Of a stretch of DNA of 64,000 bases, positions 49,001 through 61,119 are shown in pieces. Origin of the DNA: Diphasiastrum complanatum. Lineage: Eukaryota > Streptophyta > Lycopodiopsida > Lycopodiales > Lycopodiaceae. The stretch spans positions 53,547,538-53,611,537 of the forward strand of contig CM055103.1 of assembly GCA_029204225.1 (NCBI GenBank), in the 5' to 3' direction. Each line of letters opens with the position of its first letter. The stretch's first letter is position 1. The notes under the pieces are model-generated. The model was not told where the DNA came from and searched no databases. It saw nothing but the letters and a program-made list of their open reading frames with translations. Both the position numbers and the translations under genes were made by a program.

Positions 49001-52000
49001 AAGTTACTTATGATCATAACAGGCCTTCCAGAGTTATTGCTGCCCGTTTCTTTGTCATTTGGCCATCTACAGTTCCACCACCTATTCTTATTAATTTCGT
49101 GCAGGTTTTTAGTACTCACGCGTGTCTCGTTGGCAAGTGTTCTTTCATTTCCAATCTATTTGATGAATGTTGTATTTACTTCTAATTGTTTTTTGGGTAT
49201 AAAGATTCAGTTTACAACCATAGTGACTCCCTTTCTTCTTCTTCAACCATCATTGAAGTCTAAAGACGAAGGTTTTTATTTCTAATTTCCTTTAGTGTGA
49301 CCATACCTGTGCACAGGGAGGTTTAAAATCACATGTCACTGACTTTTTCTGTATTTCCCCCCTACACTTAAAGACTAGACTACTTAAGCAGTCGTTTTTC
49401 CAGTTGTTTATACCACTATTCATAGTGCTTTTTTTGTATTATGTTACTCTTATGTATGACTAGTACATGTATGTATCTTTTCATATGCTTGTTGTTGTGT
49501 AGTTGTACCCATTTAGAAGCTTTTGGAATGTGTTTGAAGCAATGCCCTGTACAAAAAAATTATAATGATCTTGGGATCAAAAGGTCTTGGGATCTTTCTA
49601 GACCCTTCATGTTATTGTCTGAGGGGTTTTGGTCAGGATTTCTAGATCTATCCTTCTAGAGGCAGTTCAAATTCGGCGATTTGTCTGATCTCATTTGACA
49701 AGAATTGCTTTTTCCAAGATCCAAGTAAGATCTGTTTTAGGGTTTTCTTGTTTTATTCTTAGCCATCTTTTATAGCAGAAACAAAGTGTTGGTTTAGGGT
49801 GCAATAATAGCTCTGTACATCATAGACTATAATCAATCGGGGCATATACTATAATTTTCTGATCATTGATTCATAAATCATGTATGTTGAGTGCTCAATG
49901 GCTTTAGTTTTAGTGCTAGTGTTAAGATTGAAATTTGAAGTGTTTTCTGAAAGTGGTTCAGAACGCAATTGTGACTGGCTTTTGAAGCTCAAAATTGGAT
50001 TAATGGACTGTCATATCTAATATTTATGGTGTTTATGAATACCCATATTCCATAATTTGGAAGCATTTCCCACGTTGCATGAAGTATCTGCATGTATGAC
50101 CAAGAGGTAAAGTACTTATATCTAGCATAATCGACCTTAAAAATAAGGACCTCCTTCAATGCTGATCTTTTTACAAACTACATTGAACAACCTGAACACA
50201 TAGTTTTGCCTTTGCAAGGCAAGGCCAAAAATATTCAAGAGCTCTTCCTAATTGGTGTGAAACAAGGCTGTAGGTATTTGATAGCAAGAGATGTCAACAA
50301 TCACAGTCACATATCTAGCCCTAATTTGGGTCCTTTTACACTTTAAATAGGCCATTAGACACCTATTTAATAGGCCCTTAGACACTAGCATAATTCACAT
50401 AGATTAGACATAGGATAGCTTTGTTGCATGCTTGTTGATTTATGAAAGTTGTAATCATATTTTTGTATTGGCCTAAATCATAGTGAGGAACCAATGAAGA
50501 TCATATCTGAAACTAATCAGAATTAATAAAAAAACGTTTTAAAAATTGGATATTTCTTTTGCCCTGTTTTTTAATATTAAAGTCAGGCCAGGTCTAACTG
50601 GTCCCAGAACCATCCTTGGATGAAAGTTTGCTTAGATGCAAAAATTTTGCCCACATATAATTTACTGCAAGCAATTGTTATTTTTGCATTCATATATCCA
50701 TTCTTGCACCCTTTGCCAAGATCTCTTTAGGTAAGGATTTCTGATCCTTTTAAAGAGAATGAAAGCATCATATTGAGGTAAAAATTGTTCACTAATATTT
50801 TTGTTCAAATTGCTTAAAAAGAATTATTTTGGCCACTTTGTTGTGATTCGTTGGTTTTAAAGATTGTGTGTCCTCTTTGTGATGTTGGGTACCTTGAGGC
50901 TTGGACATATATTTACAGGGTTTTACTCAGCTTAATTCATAAGATTTAGTACTTGTTTGAGGACTGCAGGCATCTAGTGCTGTAGCATTTGCATTGTTGG
51001 GATTAGCACCATATCAAAGCCGTTTAGTGTTAGTCTGTGTCTATTCTTGTCTTATAGCAAAGACTGTAGCACTTGAAGTGGAGCACAAGCATGACCTACA
51101 GGCTGCATACCATCTACTTGCTGCCAGTGCAAAAGAAAAGCTTCAGTGGCATTAAAAAACCACTGATGAAGAATCCTTAAGTAATTGGAGATGGTTATGT
51201 CTGTTTTTGATGGAGGCAAGGGTGGTTGAGTTGACGTTTCAAACCTAAGTACAATGTCCTAAGTAGAACAAAAAGATGCAGTCCAAATGGTATCTAAGAG
51301 TCCAACATTTTTTTGCCTTTCCCCATTTAAAGTCTGTATCCCTGTGTGTCAAGTGGGGCGCAAAGGGATGTATCCCATTTGATTGAAAGTAGTGATTGAA
51401 ATTGAATGCATGAAATTGTAACTTTCATGATATAAGAAATTGTTTCAACTTGCGTCTCTAAGATTTGTATATTTCAAGCACTGACAAGATCATTGGTATT
51501 CATTAGTCTGATAGATACGGCACTGTCTTCTTGGCGCCTTTTGTATATCATTGTTTTCTTGTGGAATGCCAAAGTTCTTTTTGCGCCGTGGGTCCTCATC
51601 ACAATTTTTTTTGTGTTGTTGCATGTGGGGGATTTCCCTTGGTATGTTGTTTTGTGTTAGCAAACCTTTGTTCTATATATGTGATAATCCCTTCTATTAA
51701 TTTTGAGCAATACAATTGATTATAACTCTAGTTTAAGAGTGTGAGCTTTTGTCCAAGCTGGTTCATCATAGATGAGTAGTCTCAAATGAAAACAAGCCTT
51801 TAAGGCAATTAATGACTATGATATACAAGGCATAATGATAGAGAAGAGTAGACTGAAGCTGCTATAATTGACTGTAGATGATGTGGATAGTGGACAACCA
51901 AAAAATCTGAGCAAACTGGCAAAGATATGTTTAGAAATAAAGCAAAGAGGTTTCAAGTCCTAGCACTTGCATCTGGAAGTATTATGAACCTGAAAGAGAT

Positions 52001-55000
52001 GACAGATCTTGCCATAGCAAGCTCTCACGTGAAGTGTGGATTTGATTCTCTTTATTACATATTTCAGCAAATTGCCAAGTGGAAGATACAATATGGTAGA
52101 AGCTGTTGATATGGTACGCAAAGTGTCAGCAGTAAATAACCATCATAAGAGAGGAAAATAAGCATGATATCTATGGTTTGAGACTCTAAATGTTAGCAAC
52201 TGTTGCCTAGGAATTTCGAACAAGTATTATACTACAATGTTAAGAGAGTAGTTTGTCGTTAACAAGGTTAACATTAGTCAGTGTGAACGAAGTCTTTTTG
52301 AGAAAACAAATTATCTTGACACTCAATTTGAAGTTGAAGGCTGAAATTGTACTGAAGTTGAAGTTGGCTAGTGTGCTGATGATTTGTTTTTGTTGTAATA
52401 AATGGGGCATATCTTTCTGAGAGTGTGCTGCCCATTGTATTATATTTTATGTGGTAGTGAAGATCTGTGAAAGTTTTAATACGGTAAGCAGTAACGTACA
52501 TAGCTATGAAGAAAAAGCATTGGTAATCTGAATAATCACTATCACGATGCTGTATATCTATGGATAAACTATGAATTGTGCAAGGCCTTGGAGAGTGGCC
52601 ATTTGTTTTCCATGTAGTCCAGGTTATTATTTTCCTTGTAGTTTATTATCTTAGAAGTTCCATGGTTTAGGTGTGGTCTCTTGTTTTTGTAAGTCCAACC
52701 AAATGCATTCATGATATTGACCAGCTTATTGGGTATCCATATTGATTGTTGCATGTTGCACGTTGAAAGCTAGACGTTTGTCTATATTTTGTATGTGTGA
52801 GACCTGTACGAGTTTTTCTTTTTAACTGTGCATGTGATCATTCTGAAGACGGGATTGCAAGGTGTGATTTTCAAGAGTTGAGTCTGTCATCATTCACGAC
52901 CTGTTCATTCATTATGTTTATGCTTGGTTTTTGAACTTGTTTTTTTCTATCGAATTCTTTAGCCTGAGACATTGCAATCATAAATGGTAAACTCTTAGAA
53001 TATCTTTGTTATTTTTTGACCTTTTTTTGGGCTTAGTGAGTCACTTTTCTATAAATTGAGTAGACTGAATAGATAATCACTTACCACAATAATAGGTCAT
53101 TCTTGTTTATATAGGTTGGATGAGAATGTTGTTGTGAGAGTCTCATGAGTTCTTGCAGTATGATTTCTTGCTATTATTATTTAATTTTTGGAATTTTTTA
53201 GTGACTGTGATGGCCTTTTTCTCTTAAATTATAACGTGCACGCATAAATAGCCGTTCTGAAATCTCTGGTTTGGAATGTTTCATCAGTACATTCGGAACA
53301 GAACCTGTTTCATATATATGGTGCTGCAAGAATTTCTAAAAAGTATTACACTTTTTTCCAGATAAATGGAGACTTTGCTTTCTTAGGTTTCTGCATGCTG
53401 ATTTTGTGCACATGTCTATTTTATCATAGAAGTATTCGGTGTACTTGCATGCTGACTGTATGTAAATCTCTATCCAGTGCATGTATTTGATTTCAAATGT
53501 TTTTTTATGGAATGGGATTTTTTTGAATCCAATGATCATTATTCAATTTTTTTTAGAAAGTCTGTGTTTCAAAATTGTTTTAATCAGTATTCTTTTGAAT
53601 GCTGCAATGATTAAGCACCTTTAAAATGCAATGTAGAAAATGTTTTTTTTTTGTTGGTCTAAATAGTCTATTTAAGGCTGCACAATCTCATTCTCTAATT
53701 TTCACTATAAACAAAAAGTTTACAATTTTTTTGAACAAAATGATCCTTGTATTCATCGGGTAACAAGGATGGCGGTTCTTGTTCTTGTTGCTTAGTTCCT
53801 TTTGTGGCTCAAATTTTTGAGCACCTGATTTATTTGAAGCTTCTAATGGGCAGGCCAGAGGATTTGCGCATACCTTTTGAAAAGTTTGGGCCAGTCAAAG
53901 ATGTCTATCTACCAAAGGACTACTATTCTGGGTAAGTATCAATATATGATGGTTTTTTTTATTTTGAGCTCCTTGGACATTGTCAACTGGTGTATTATTG
54001 ATTTTAGTGCAGTTGGAAAAAGCTTCGATTGCTTCATAGCCTTGGCAAAGCATTGTTCTCTATTCTAGAGATAGATCATAGCCATTTGCTTGCTTCTTAT
54101 GTTGAAAAAGAAAAAGGTGATGAATGTTCAGAAACCAAAGAAGGGGTTTGAACATGAACAAGGCCTGGGGTGTAGGGAGAATCGAGACATTCTATAAGTT
54201 GCTATTTAGTTCTATGTGGTGAACTTTGCGCGTGTGAATGCTTGTCTTAAGTTTAGAAATCCCTTTTTGTCTAGAGACTACTGTGCTTTGCTTCTTTCCA
54301 GCATTTCCTTGCAATTCGGCTTCTGTTGTAGGCTTATCTGAATGGACTGCTGTTTCGCAATGGGTTCTAGCTGAATAGAAAGTGCAGAAAATTATCAATC
54401 ACCACTTTTGGGAAGGGTTGACAGCCTGAAATGCAGTGTACTCAGTGTGTTTTTAAGAAACATGCAGTGTCCACATTCTTGTGGCTTACAGGGTTTGTTC
54501 TCGTGTTTTGTGTTGCATGCAATTTTGAAGATAGCTGATGCATGCATCTCATGTTTTCAACAATCAGGTCATATAAAGTCGTGCTTTCCTTACACCGATA
54601 ATTAAACATGACTCTGAGTTGATTAGTTTGGGGCTATTGGCAGGGAGCCTCGTGGATTTGGGTTTGTGCAGTATATGGAACCCAACGATGCTGCAGATGC
54701 AAAGTATAACATGGATGGCCAAATAGTTGGAGGGCGTGAGATCTCTGTGGTTTTTGCAGAGGAAAATAGGAAAAAACCATCAGAAATGCGTGTGAGAGAT
54801 CTCTCCAGGTGAATTGTGCTCATTGCACTTAAATGAATGCAGAACAAAGTTCTTGACAGTTAGAGGATTGAGATTAGCAGGTCTGATAAGCTATCACTGT
54901 CATTTTTGCGATGTTACCTGAAGTGATCGTTGTGTCCAAAATATAGCAGGGGTGGGAGCTGGGGCCGCAGGAGGTATGGTGGTGATAGCTTTCGAAGGCA

Positions 55001-55930
55001 TTCACCTCCTCGATCGCCTGGTCGGCGTTTTAGAGGTACAATGCATAATACGTCCAATGTTTTGAAATTTTCCGGTATTGTTGTGACAATCAACTACAGC
55101 AAACCTTATAGAATCAATTTTGCATAGTTGCTGTGATGGCTGGGCTTGCTAGGTCCAGTTAAGAGTCTTTGGTAACCTGACATTTCAAGTTACTTGATTT
55201 TTGTTTCTACCTGAGTTGCAGCTCGCTTGAGGTCACGGTCACCACCCTCACGACGTCGTTCTCCAAGGTATATGTTTGTGGTTGACATAAAAAATGTATT
55301 CTGTAATTGTCTACCATCAATCTTGCTTCCTATCTCTGGATTTTTTGCAGTTTGACAATCGTTTGATTTGGTCCGTTTGTGTAAAACAGCTGTCCCATTA
55401 TGAGATGATGTCTAGTTTAAGAAAGCAGCTATCGTATCTACAGTTCTGACCTATTTTGCTGGAGGGTCTGACATAAATGTTGAATTGGAACCTTTCCTGA
55501 AGTTTTAATAAATGCTTATTATTGCAATTTACAAAAAATATTCAATGAAGGTTCTATACTTTCAGGATGTGTGCAATATGATGTTCAATATATTAGTAGA
55601 ATCATTGCTACATTGATTAGCAGCATTTGTTAAATATTTGGAAGAGACGTTGCGCGGTTCAATCAGGGATACGAAGACTGTAGATTTGTTTTCCAGTAGA
55701 TCGTAATTTTTGCATAGATCAATCCATTGCATTTTCTTGAGTTTTTTGAGCCGTTATGAAATGTGGCTATGGGGTACACTTTATATTAGCATTTTCAGTC
55801 CAGACAAACCTTTCTAATAACGTTTTCTGGTTAATGCAGCCCGACCCCAGAAGCTCGGTCATCACGATCACGCTCTCCCTCACGAGAAAGATATTCTCAG
55901 GGTCATGATAAAAGAGTGTCTGAACAGTAG
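46100..55930 (+). CDS. SCL30/SCL33-type serine/arginine-rich splicing factor, complete
   Basis: A nuclear SR protein that binds pre-mRNA and recruits spliceosome parts at splice sites. Six exons join in frame to 211 aa: 46100-46269, 53854-53931, 54644-54808, 54950-55035, 55222-55267 and 55840-55930, all GT-AG. An N-terminal RS/RG extension (MGRNRSRSYSRSRSPPPRRR) precedes the RRM, the hallmark of the plant SCL subfamily. The RRM has RNP2 LLVRNI (48-53), the RPEDLRIPFEKFGPVKDVYL segment and RNP1 RGFGFVQY, and ends with VVFAEENRKKP. An RS tail follows (RRHSPPRSPGRR, RSRSPPSRRRSP, SSRSRSPSRERYS). Intron 1 is 7.6 kb and splits the RRM right after RNP2. Long RRM introns in plant SR genes commonly host regulated splicing. 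The choice among SCL28, 30 and 33 is not settled. Confidence 0.94.
50134..50219 (+). repeat. Dispersed 86-bp repeat, copy B (in SR intron 1)
   Basis: Same-orientation partner of 45051-45136. It shares the ACCTTAAAAAT start and the CACATAGT...GCCTTTGCAAGG end, with diverged bases between. It may be part of a longer, mostly eroded mobile element. Confidence 0.75.
54944..54949 (+). promoter_or_regulatory. Tandem NAGNAG splice acceptor (TAGCAG) before SR exon 4
   Basis: The acceptor before exon 4 is TAGCAG. Using TAG starts the exon at 54947 and adds one Ser codon (SRGGSW); using CAG starts it at 54950 (RGGSW). Both keep the reading frame, so two isoforms of 212 and 211 aa can be made. Actual use is not shown by the sequence. 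Confidence 0.6.
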
Positions 55931-57810
55931 TTTAACTAGTTGAAGGAAACTTTTTCGTGTGGTTAGAAGTTTCCACTGCAGACTTGTATTTTTGACACAT
56001 TTTTACCAGCTCGTATTTTGGATTGTACCTGTCAACTGGTTGGCTTTCAAGTTTGCTGTTTTGAGAATCTTCCTTTTCAACTGAACGTTTCATGGTCAAC
56101 TTAAATTTCCTTAAGCTAGTTCCACTCGTAGCGGTAGTAGTGTATGATTTAGTGATACTAGTTTCTATGAAGCTGTTATCAATTTGTGAGTTACACATTG
56201 CAGCAGGATGCACTGATAAAAATGCGTATAAAATTTGCAAGCCGATGAATGTGTTTTGTTTTTTACACTCAAGTATCACAAGTTTTTCTTGTAAGAGAGT
56301 CAATTATTTTATTGCCGTTGTTACAACATAGGTTTAGCTAGAAAATACCTTCATTGATGTTCAATATCTCTTTGAGCTGTACACACTTCCTCTCATATGT
56401 GAATTTTGTTAAAGATAGCCCAACAAGATTAGCAGTGGAGTTAGACCATTATCCGCTCTTCATAGCTTTTGACCTACCGGTTTTTTTGTGTTCAGACCTT
56501 TGGACTTGATGAAGCCTGAATCCTTGAGTTCTCTTGGACTTTATATACCAAAGCTAGCAATAGAGTACTTCTTCAACTTCCCTGATTAACTTGTTCTTAA
56601 GACATTTCTTATTGTAACAAAACCTTCATGTTTCCTATTTGTCTGAGTTCCTAGCATGTGTGCACACAGCGTTTTTACATGATTTCAAAACTATAAGTTT
56701 GACAAAAATATATTCATGCTTACGATTTTTGTTGGCATCATGCATTTTGAAATTGTTGTAGCATGTACAAAATGGATTATACATTGAAGGTGGATAGAGC
56801 CACATTCCTGATCAAAATGGTGAAATCTCAAAAAAGCTTGCATAGATTTTCAACATATTTTGGCTTTCATGGGTGACTAGTTTTGTGAGCCATATTTGAA
56901 CCCCATAACATTTGTGCGAATTTGTACTTAACAGTTGTAACAATTTTGTTGTATCGAAGCACTTGGATGGCGTTTAGTACTTTATCCTCATACACTTTAA
57001 AATTCAATGGAGATTATTTTGTATCATAATTTCAATAAGCTTATATGACAGACCATGTATCTCTATTGTTACTATAAGATGTGACATGAATGTGATTAAT
57101 ATCGGCTGAAGCAAAAGCACCTTTTGCTCACCCTAGTCCCAACTCTTTTTGATATTATAAGGTTGTCTCACTATGCACTCTTATATCCTGAGGTGCTCAC
57201 AATCCTATATCATGAGGTGAAATAGTCTAACAAGAGAGTTCAAGGTCGGGATTATGATTCTGTATTGAGTCAAGGTAATTCTAAGTTCTACTTAATGTTG
57301 TATGTAGTTTGCCAATAGACCCACAAGTTAATTAGTTATTTGTAAGCTCACCAGTCCTCGGACCTCATTTTTTGGAGTTGCAAAATTTGTAACTTCATTG
57401 AGCAAAGGCCACAATCTTGTTCACAACCTAGTCTCACCAGCTGAAATAAGCAAAACTTGTTGACTAGAGACTCTAACCTGCCTTTGAGCAAAATGTAGAA
57501 TGGTTACTTCTTGAATTTCAAGGCTAGATAGAGCACATTCCTTTTGAATTGCAAGAAAATATATATATTCTAAAAGAAATTAGGTTTCCGGGCAGCTCAT
57601 GCTGTGATTTGTACTAAACTCATATTTTTGAGAATGTGAAATTTGAACCAAACTCATATTTTTAAAAACGTGAAGCCCGCCCAAGTTGGTAGGCAAACGT
57701 ACTAGTGTTTCTTACATGATAACTTTTCAACCCCAACCAAGTGTAGAATCACAATTGCTTTGCTCTCACATAATTTAAAAACAAAATTGTATTGCACAAT
57801 TATTATGTTT
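55931..57810. other. 3' flank of the SR gene, no further gene
   Basis: AT-rich. The SR 3' UTR must lie at its start. Open frames around 55932-56331 have no recognisable content. Confidence 0.5.
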
Positions 57811-57830
57811 TTTTTGTGCATTGACATCCA

Positions 57831-57904
57831 ACGGTTGTCTCAGTTGGTTAGCTTGGCATGCAAAGTTTCTTTGGTCCCAGGTTCAAATCCTCCTTAGAAA
57901 CCAA
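57831..57904 (+). ncRNA. tRNA-derived retroposon (SINE-like) or tRNA relic
   Basis: TGTCTCAGTTGG (57836-57847) resembles a polymerase III A box. GGTTCAAATCC (57880-57890) is a perfect B box at normal tRNA spacing. The T-arm pairs only partly and the acceptor stem does not close, so a working tRNA is unlikely. TTTTTGTGCA occurs at 57811-57820 and again at 57911-57920, flanking the unit like a target-site duplication. Confidence 0.5.
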
Positions 57905-57920
57905 GATGCATTTTTGTGCA

Positions 57921-59443
57921 ATGAGATTTCATTTCTCTATATCTTTCACATTGCAAATTGTCGTATGCTTCCATTAGACATTTGAAGTCTCCTGTCTCTT
58001 TTCATTGAAAATTTCCATAAAGAGATCCACCCCTCTTTCAATGCATATTCAATAGCCCTAAAAATACCTTCATTTGCAAATTTTTTACCTAACCATCTGC
58101 CTGTTTTATAGTTTATGAAAAAGCTTGCAATAGGATTTCGTCACTTGTCACTTGATAAAGTAGTGAAGAATAAGTTTTTGTTCAGCTTTAACTAACAAAC
58201 AGTGGTTGATGAAATATTGAAGACAGGTCACTTTTGAATGACAATATAATATTCCCCAATGATATATCAAGCTGCAAATATGACACTAAATTTCCGTAAA
58301 ACAAGACTACAAAGGAATGGGAGCATATGCTCATAATAGAAAAATAAGGAAATTTCACTTAGAAATCGATAAATCTAACCTCACTAGCTAGTACATTGTA
58401 AAAAACACGCATCATTGTTCTCGAGTTTCATTTTACTATCTAACTGAGAAAAGCAGCAGTGCAAATCTTCATAGATAGGCAAAACATATCTATTTGTGAA
58501 ATTAGAATATATCCAATTCCACAAATTTATATAGATAGGCAAAACATGTTGCCAGGTAGATGGCTGACTTTAAGCAATCAGTCATTTCTTCAATTTTGAT
58601 GTGAGACTTCAGACAGAAATTACCTCCGATGGTCTAGTCCATAACTCTGTTGATTCACGAGTTCAGATCACTTGCCTTAACTGCCAAGAATTCAAATAGA
58701 AAGCAGATTGCCAACGAAGTGGCAAATAGAGGAGAAATCATACACTCCTCAGTTACAAAAATATTCAACTCGATGGATCACAAGTTTTCAAGTGCTATAC
58801 TAACTCAGAACATTCAACATACATCAAAAAATGAAATTAATGCAAAAAATCAGCTTCTTCAAATTGGCAGTTCTATAGTGCTAGATGTACTTGGAACATT
58901 CAAAATACATCAGATATCAAACCTCAAATTCGTGAAGGATTCTTTCACTTAAAGGTACACATCTCCAGCTAAGTTTCTCTGGTTCTAAATCACTTTCATT
59001 GCAATATATATAATCCAATTAGGGACCATGGCAAAAATACAACTCTAGAACAATCTCATGTCAAACTTAGTTTTTGGAGTCATTAAAAAAAGATGGATGT
59101 ATTACTCTTTGAACAAAATACTCCAGAACAATGACAAATGGTCCTAATACATTTTGCTGTGAATATTATAATTTCTTAGCAAAACAAAATTATGTGCCTC
59201 TAGATTATGTTCTAAAGAAGAAAGTAGCAGCTGAAGCTTGCTTCAGAACAGCAAAATTCAAGAGCTTAAACGAATTGGTCAAAGCACAAGGAAGATGGGC
59301 TCAAACAAGTACCTATATGTACTTGTAGTACACACTCACAATTTTAGTGAAGTAACTCCACAAGAAATGCCATCCTTTACGGCAAGATATATTTTCTGAT
59401 TTGGACATTGAATCCTCTGAGAACAAAACAATGCACAACCCAG
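57921..59443. other. Intergenic between convergent SR and ACP genes
   Basis: No gene recognised. The 100-codon plus-strand frame at 58650-58952 has no recognisable domain. The right part contains the ACP 3' UTR. Confidence 0.45.
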
Positions 59444-59731
59444 CTACAAGCTGGAAGCTTGCCTAGAAATAATATCCTGGATGAGGTCTGCTGCATCCTG
59501 TACGGTAGCGATTTTCTCAGCACCCTCATCTTCTATTGTAATTTGGTATTCCTCCTCAAGGGCCATCACAATTTCCACCTGGAAGCACAGTTAGATAAGA
59601 ACTCTTCCCGACTTTGTATTTAAATCAAAATTCCTTCATTTTACAAAGTACTGTATCACGCATTTCGCCAAACTTCTCTTTGCCCAAAGACAATAAGGGT
59701 GATGCTTAACGTCTCATTCCTTATGTTTAAG

Positions 59732-59793
<62 letters not shown>

Positions 59794-60518
59794 AGCGTAA
59801 GTTTAATTACGTAAGTCAAGTGGAACAACATTAGACCGCTGTCCGATCTTGGGCAGATGTGCTTAAAAGTAATACTGCTGCTCTACCACCTCCACCTTCA
59901 TTTATCTCAGCTACGTTCACCGAGAGCCGTTTGGGAGAGCAAAAGGCTCTTAATGTCCGGTTCAGAGGTATTTCGAACTCCCATGATGCTGTTGGTGAAG
60001 CTAAAACGTTTCTTGAAGAGAGTCTTCAACACCACCACAAAGATATGGATACTGCATGGCGGCCTAAGAAGGATCCAGGTGCTCTTGTCATACGCTTTGC
60101 ATCTGCAACTGCTCATCATGAAGTGCTAGGGAAGAGATCTAGTACCACGATATACCTGGATGAAGACCTTACTTTCATTCAGGTTCAAGAACAGAAAAAG
60201 GCAAAATAGGAGGCTCTAACGAATGGAAAGCGGATGATCTACATGGATGGTATCACTCGATTTGTAGATATTAAACCTGTTGCCATCGATGAGATATCTG
60301 AGATTGTTCAGAGTTAGGCTGAGATTTAGACATTGGGGAGATGCTAGTTGAATCCGTAAATGGTCTTCGTACCATATAATCTTGAACATTATTCTCTTCT
60401 TAGTTAGTTTGGTTTTAGTTATGTTGTTTGACGGCATTGCTCCGTCTTGGTGCCATCCAATCTGATGTACTTTTGGCATGGAATACGTTAGTAAAGCTCT
60501 CTTCTTTTTGTGTGTGTT

Positions 60519-60572
<54 letters not shown>

Positions 60573-61119
60573 GTGCATGTTGCTTATCTCAATCTCCATA
60601 AGAGTCAAGACTTCAGTTTTGACTTGGGAGTCCAGATGGCACACAAAGCATATGGCACTTCCAAGGATAAGAAAAACATCAAAGACAAATGACATAGTGA
60701 CATCTTACAGTATCTAGGGAATCAGCACCGAGGTCAGAAAACTTGGATGAAGGAGCAACAGAAGTTGGGTCCACTGCAAGCTGCTTTGCAACTATCTTCT
60801 GGACTTTGTCCAAAGTTTTTACTTCAGCCTGAAAAGAAATAAGATAGCACGGTGAAGTCAGTCAGTGGACATGCAGATTTAGTGAAAAGCCGACTGGTGG
60901 AAAAGTTCTTACATGAAAATAAGATGCAAGCTAAGCTGTAGCATAAAAAAGACTGTAGGACAACTTTACGGACAACTTCATTCTATTTACGGCATTCAGA
61001 TTACTTACAGCACATACGATCCTCACTGAACGAGAAAATTTGGTAGTAGGAAGCTCCTTTGCAGCAAGTTTTTGCTTGATCATGGGACGAGCTTTTAGAC
61101 CACCAAATGTTGCAAATGA
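59444..61119 (-). CDS. Plastid acyl carrier protein, exons 2 to 4 (first exon not located)
   Basis: Carries growing fatty acyl chains on a phosphopantetheine arm for plastid type II fatty-acid synthase. Three exons join in frame: 61119-61009, 60828-60709 and 59578-59444 (121 codons and a stop). The first encodes the end of a transit peptide, rich in basic residues and lacking acids near its end, finishing [11 protein letters not shown]. The mature protein follows: [19 protein letters not shown], the prosthetic-group motif LGADSLDT (Ser codon 60718-60720), then [20 protein letters not shown] and the C-terminal helix [13 protein letters not shown]. The ACCs of all three exons are phase 0 and have AG acceptors. 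The start codon must lie in an upstream exon beyond 61120, which I could not identify. The last intron (59579-60708) contains a retroelement fragment and two microsatellites. Confidence 0.92.
59737..59791 (+). repeat. (GA)n microsatellite in ACP intron
   Basis: About 55 bp of pure GA repeats forming the left border of the retroelement fragment in the last ACP intron. Confidence 0.95.
59792..60520 (+). mobile_element. Non-LTR-retrotransposon ORF1-like fragment
   Basis: From about 59835 the plus strand encodes [11 protein letters not shown], then [40 protein letters not shown] and [16 protein letters not shown] stop at 60207 interrupts it, after which the same frame resumes as [18 protein letters not shown]. 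The order (R/VRF-G-I, then RFAS, then YLDEDLT) resembles the RNA-binding C-terminal part of L1-like ORF1 proteins. That family assignment is from motif memory only. It lies antisense to the ACP gene inside an intron and is truncated at both ends. Confidence 0.4.
60521..60570 (+). repeat. (TC)n microsatellite in ACP intron
   Basis: About 50 bp of TC repeats forming the right border of the retroelement fragment. It is complementary in orientation to the (GA)n at 59737-59791, so the two tracts could pair as an inverted repeat in the intron RNA. Confidence 0.95.
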
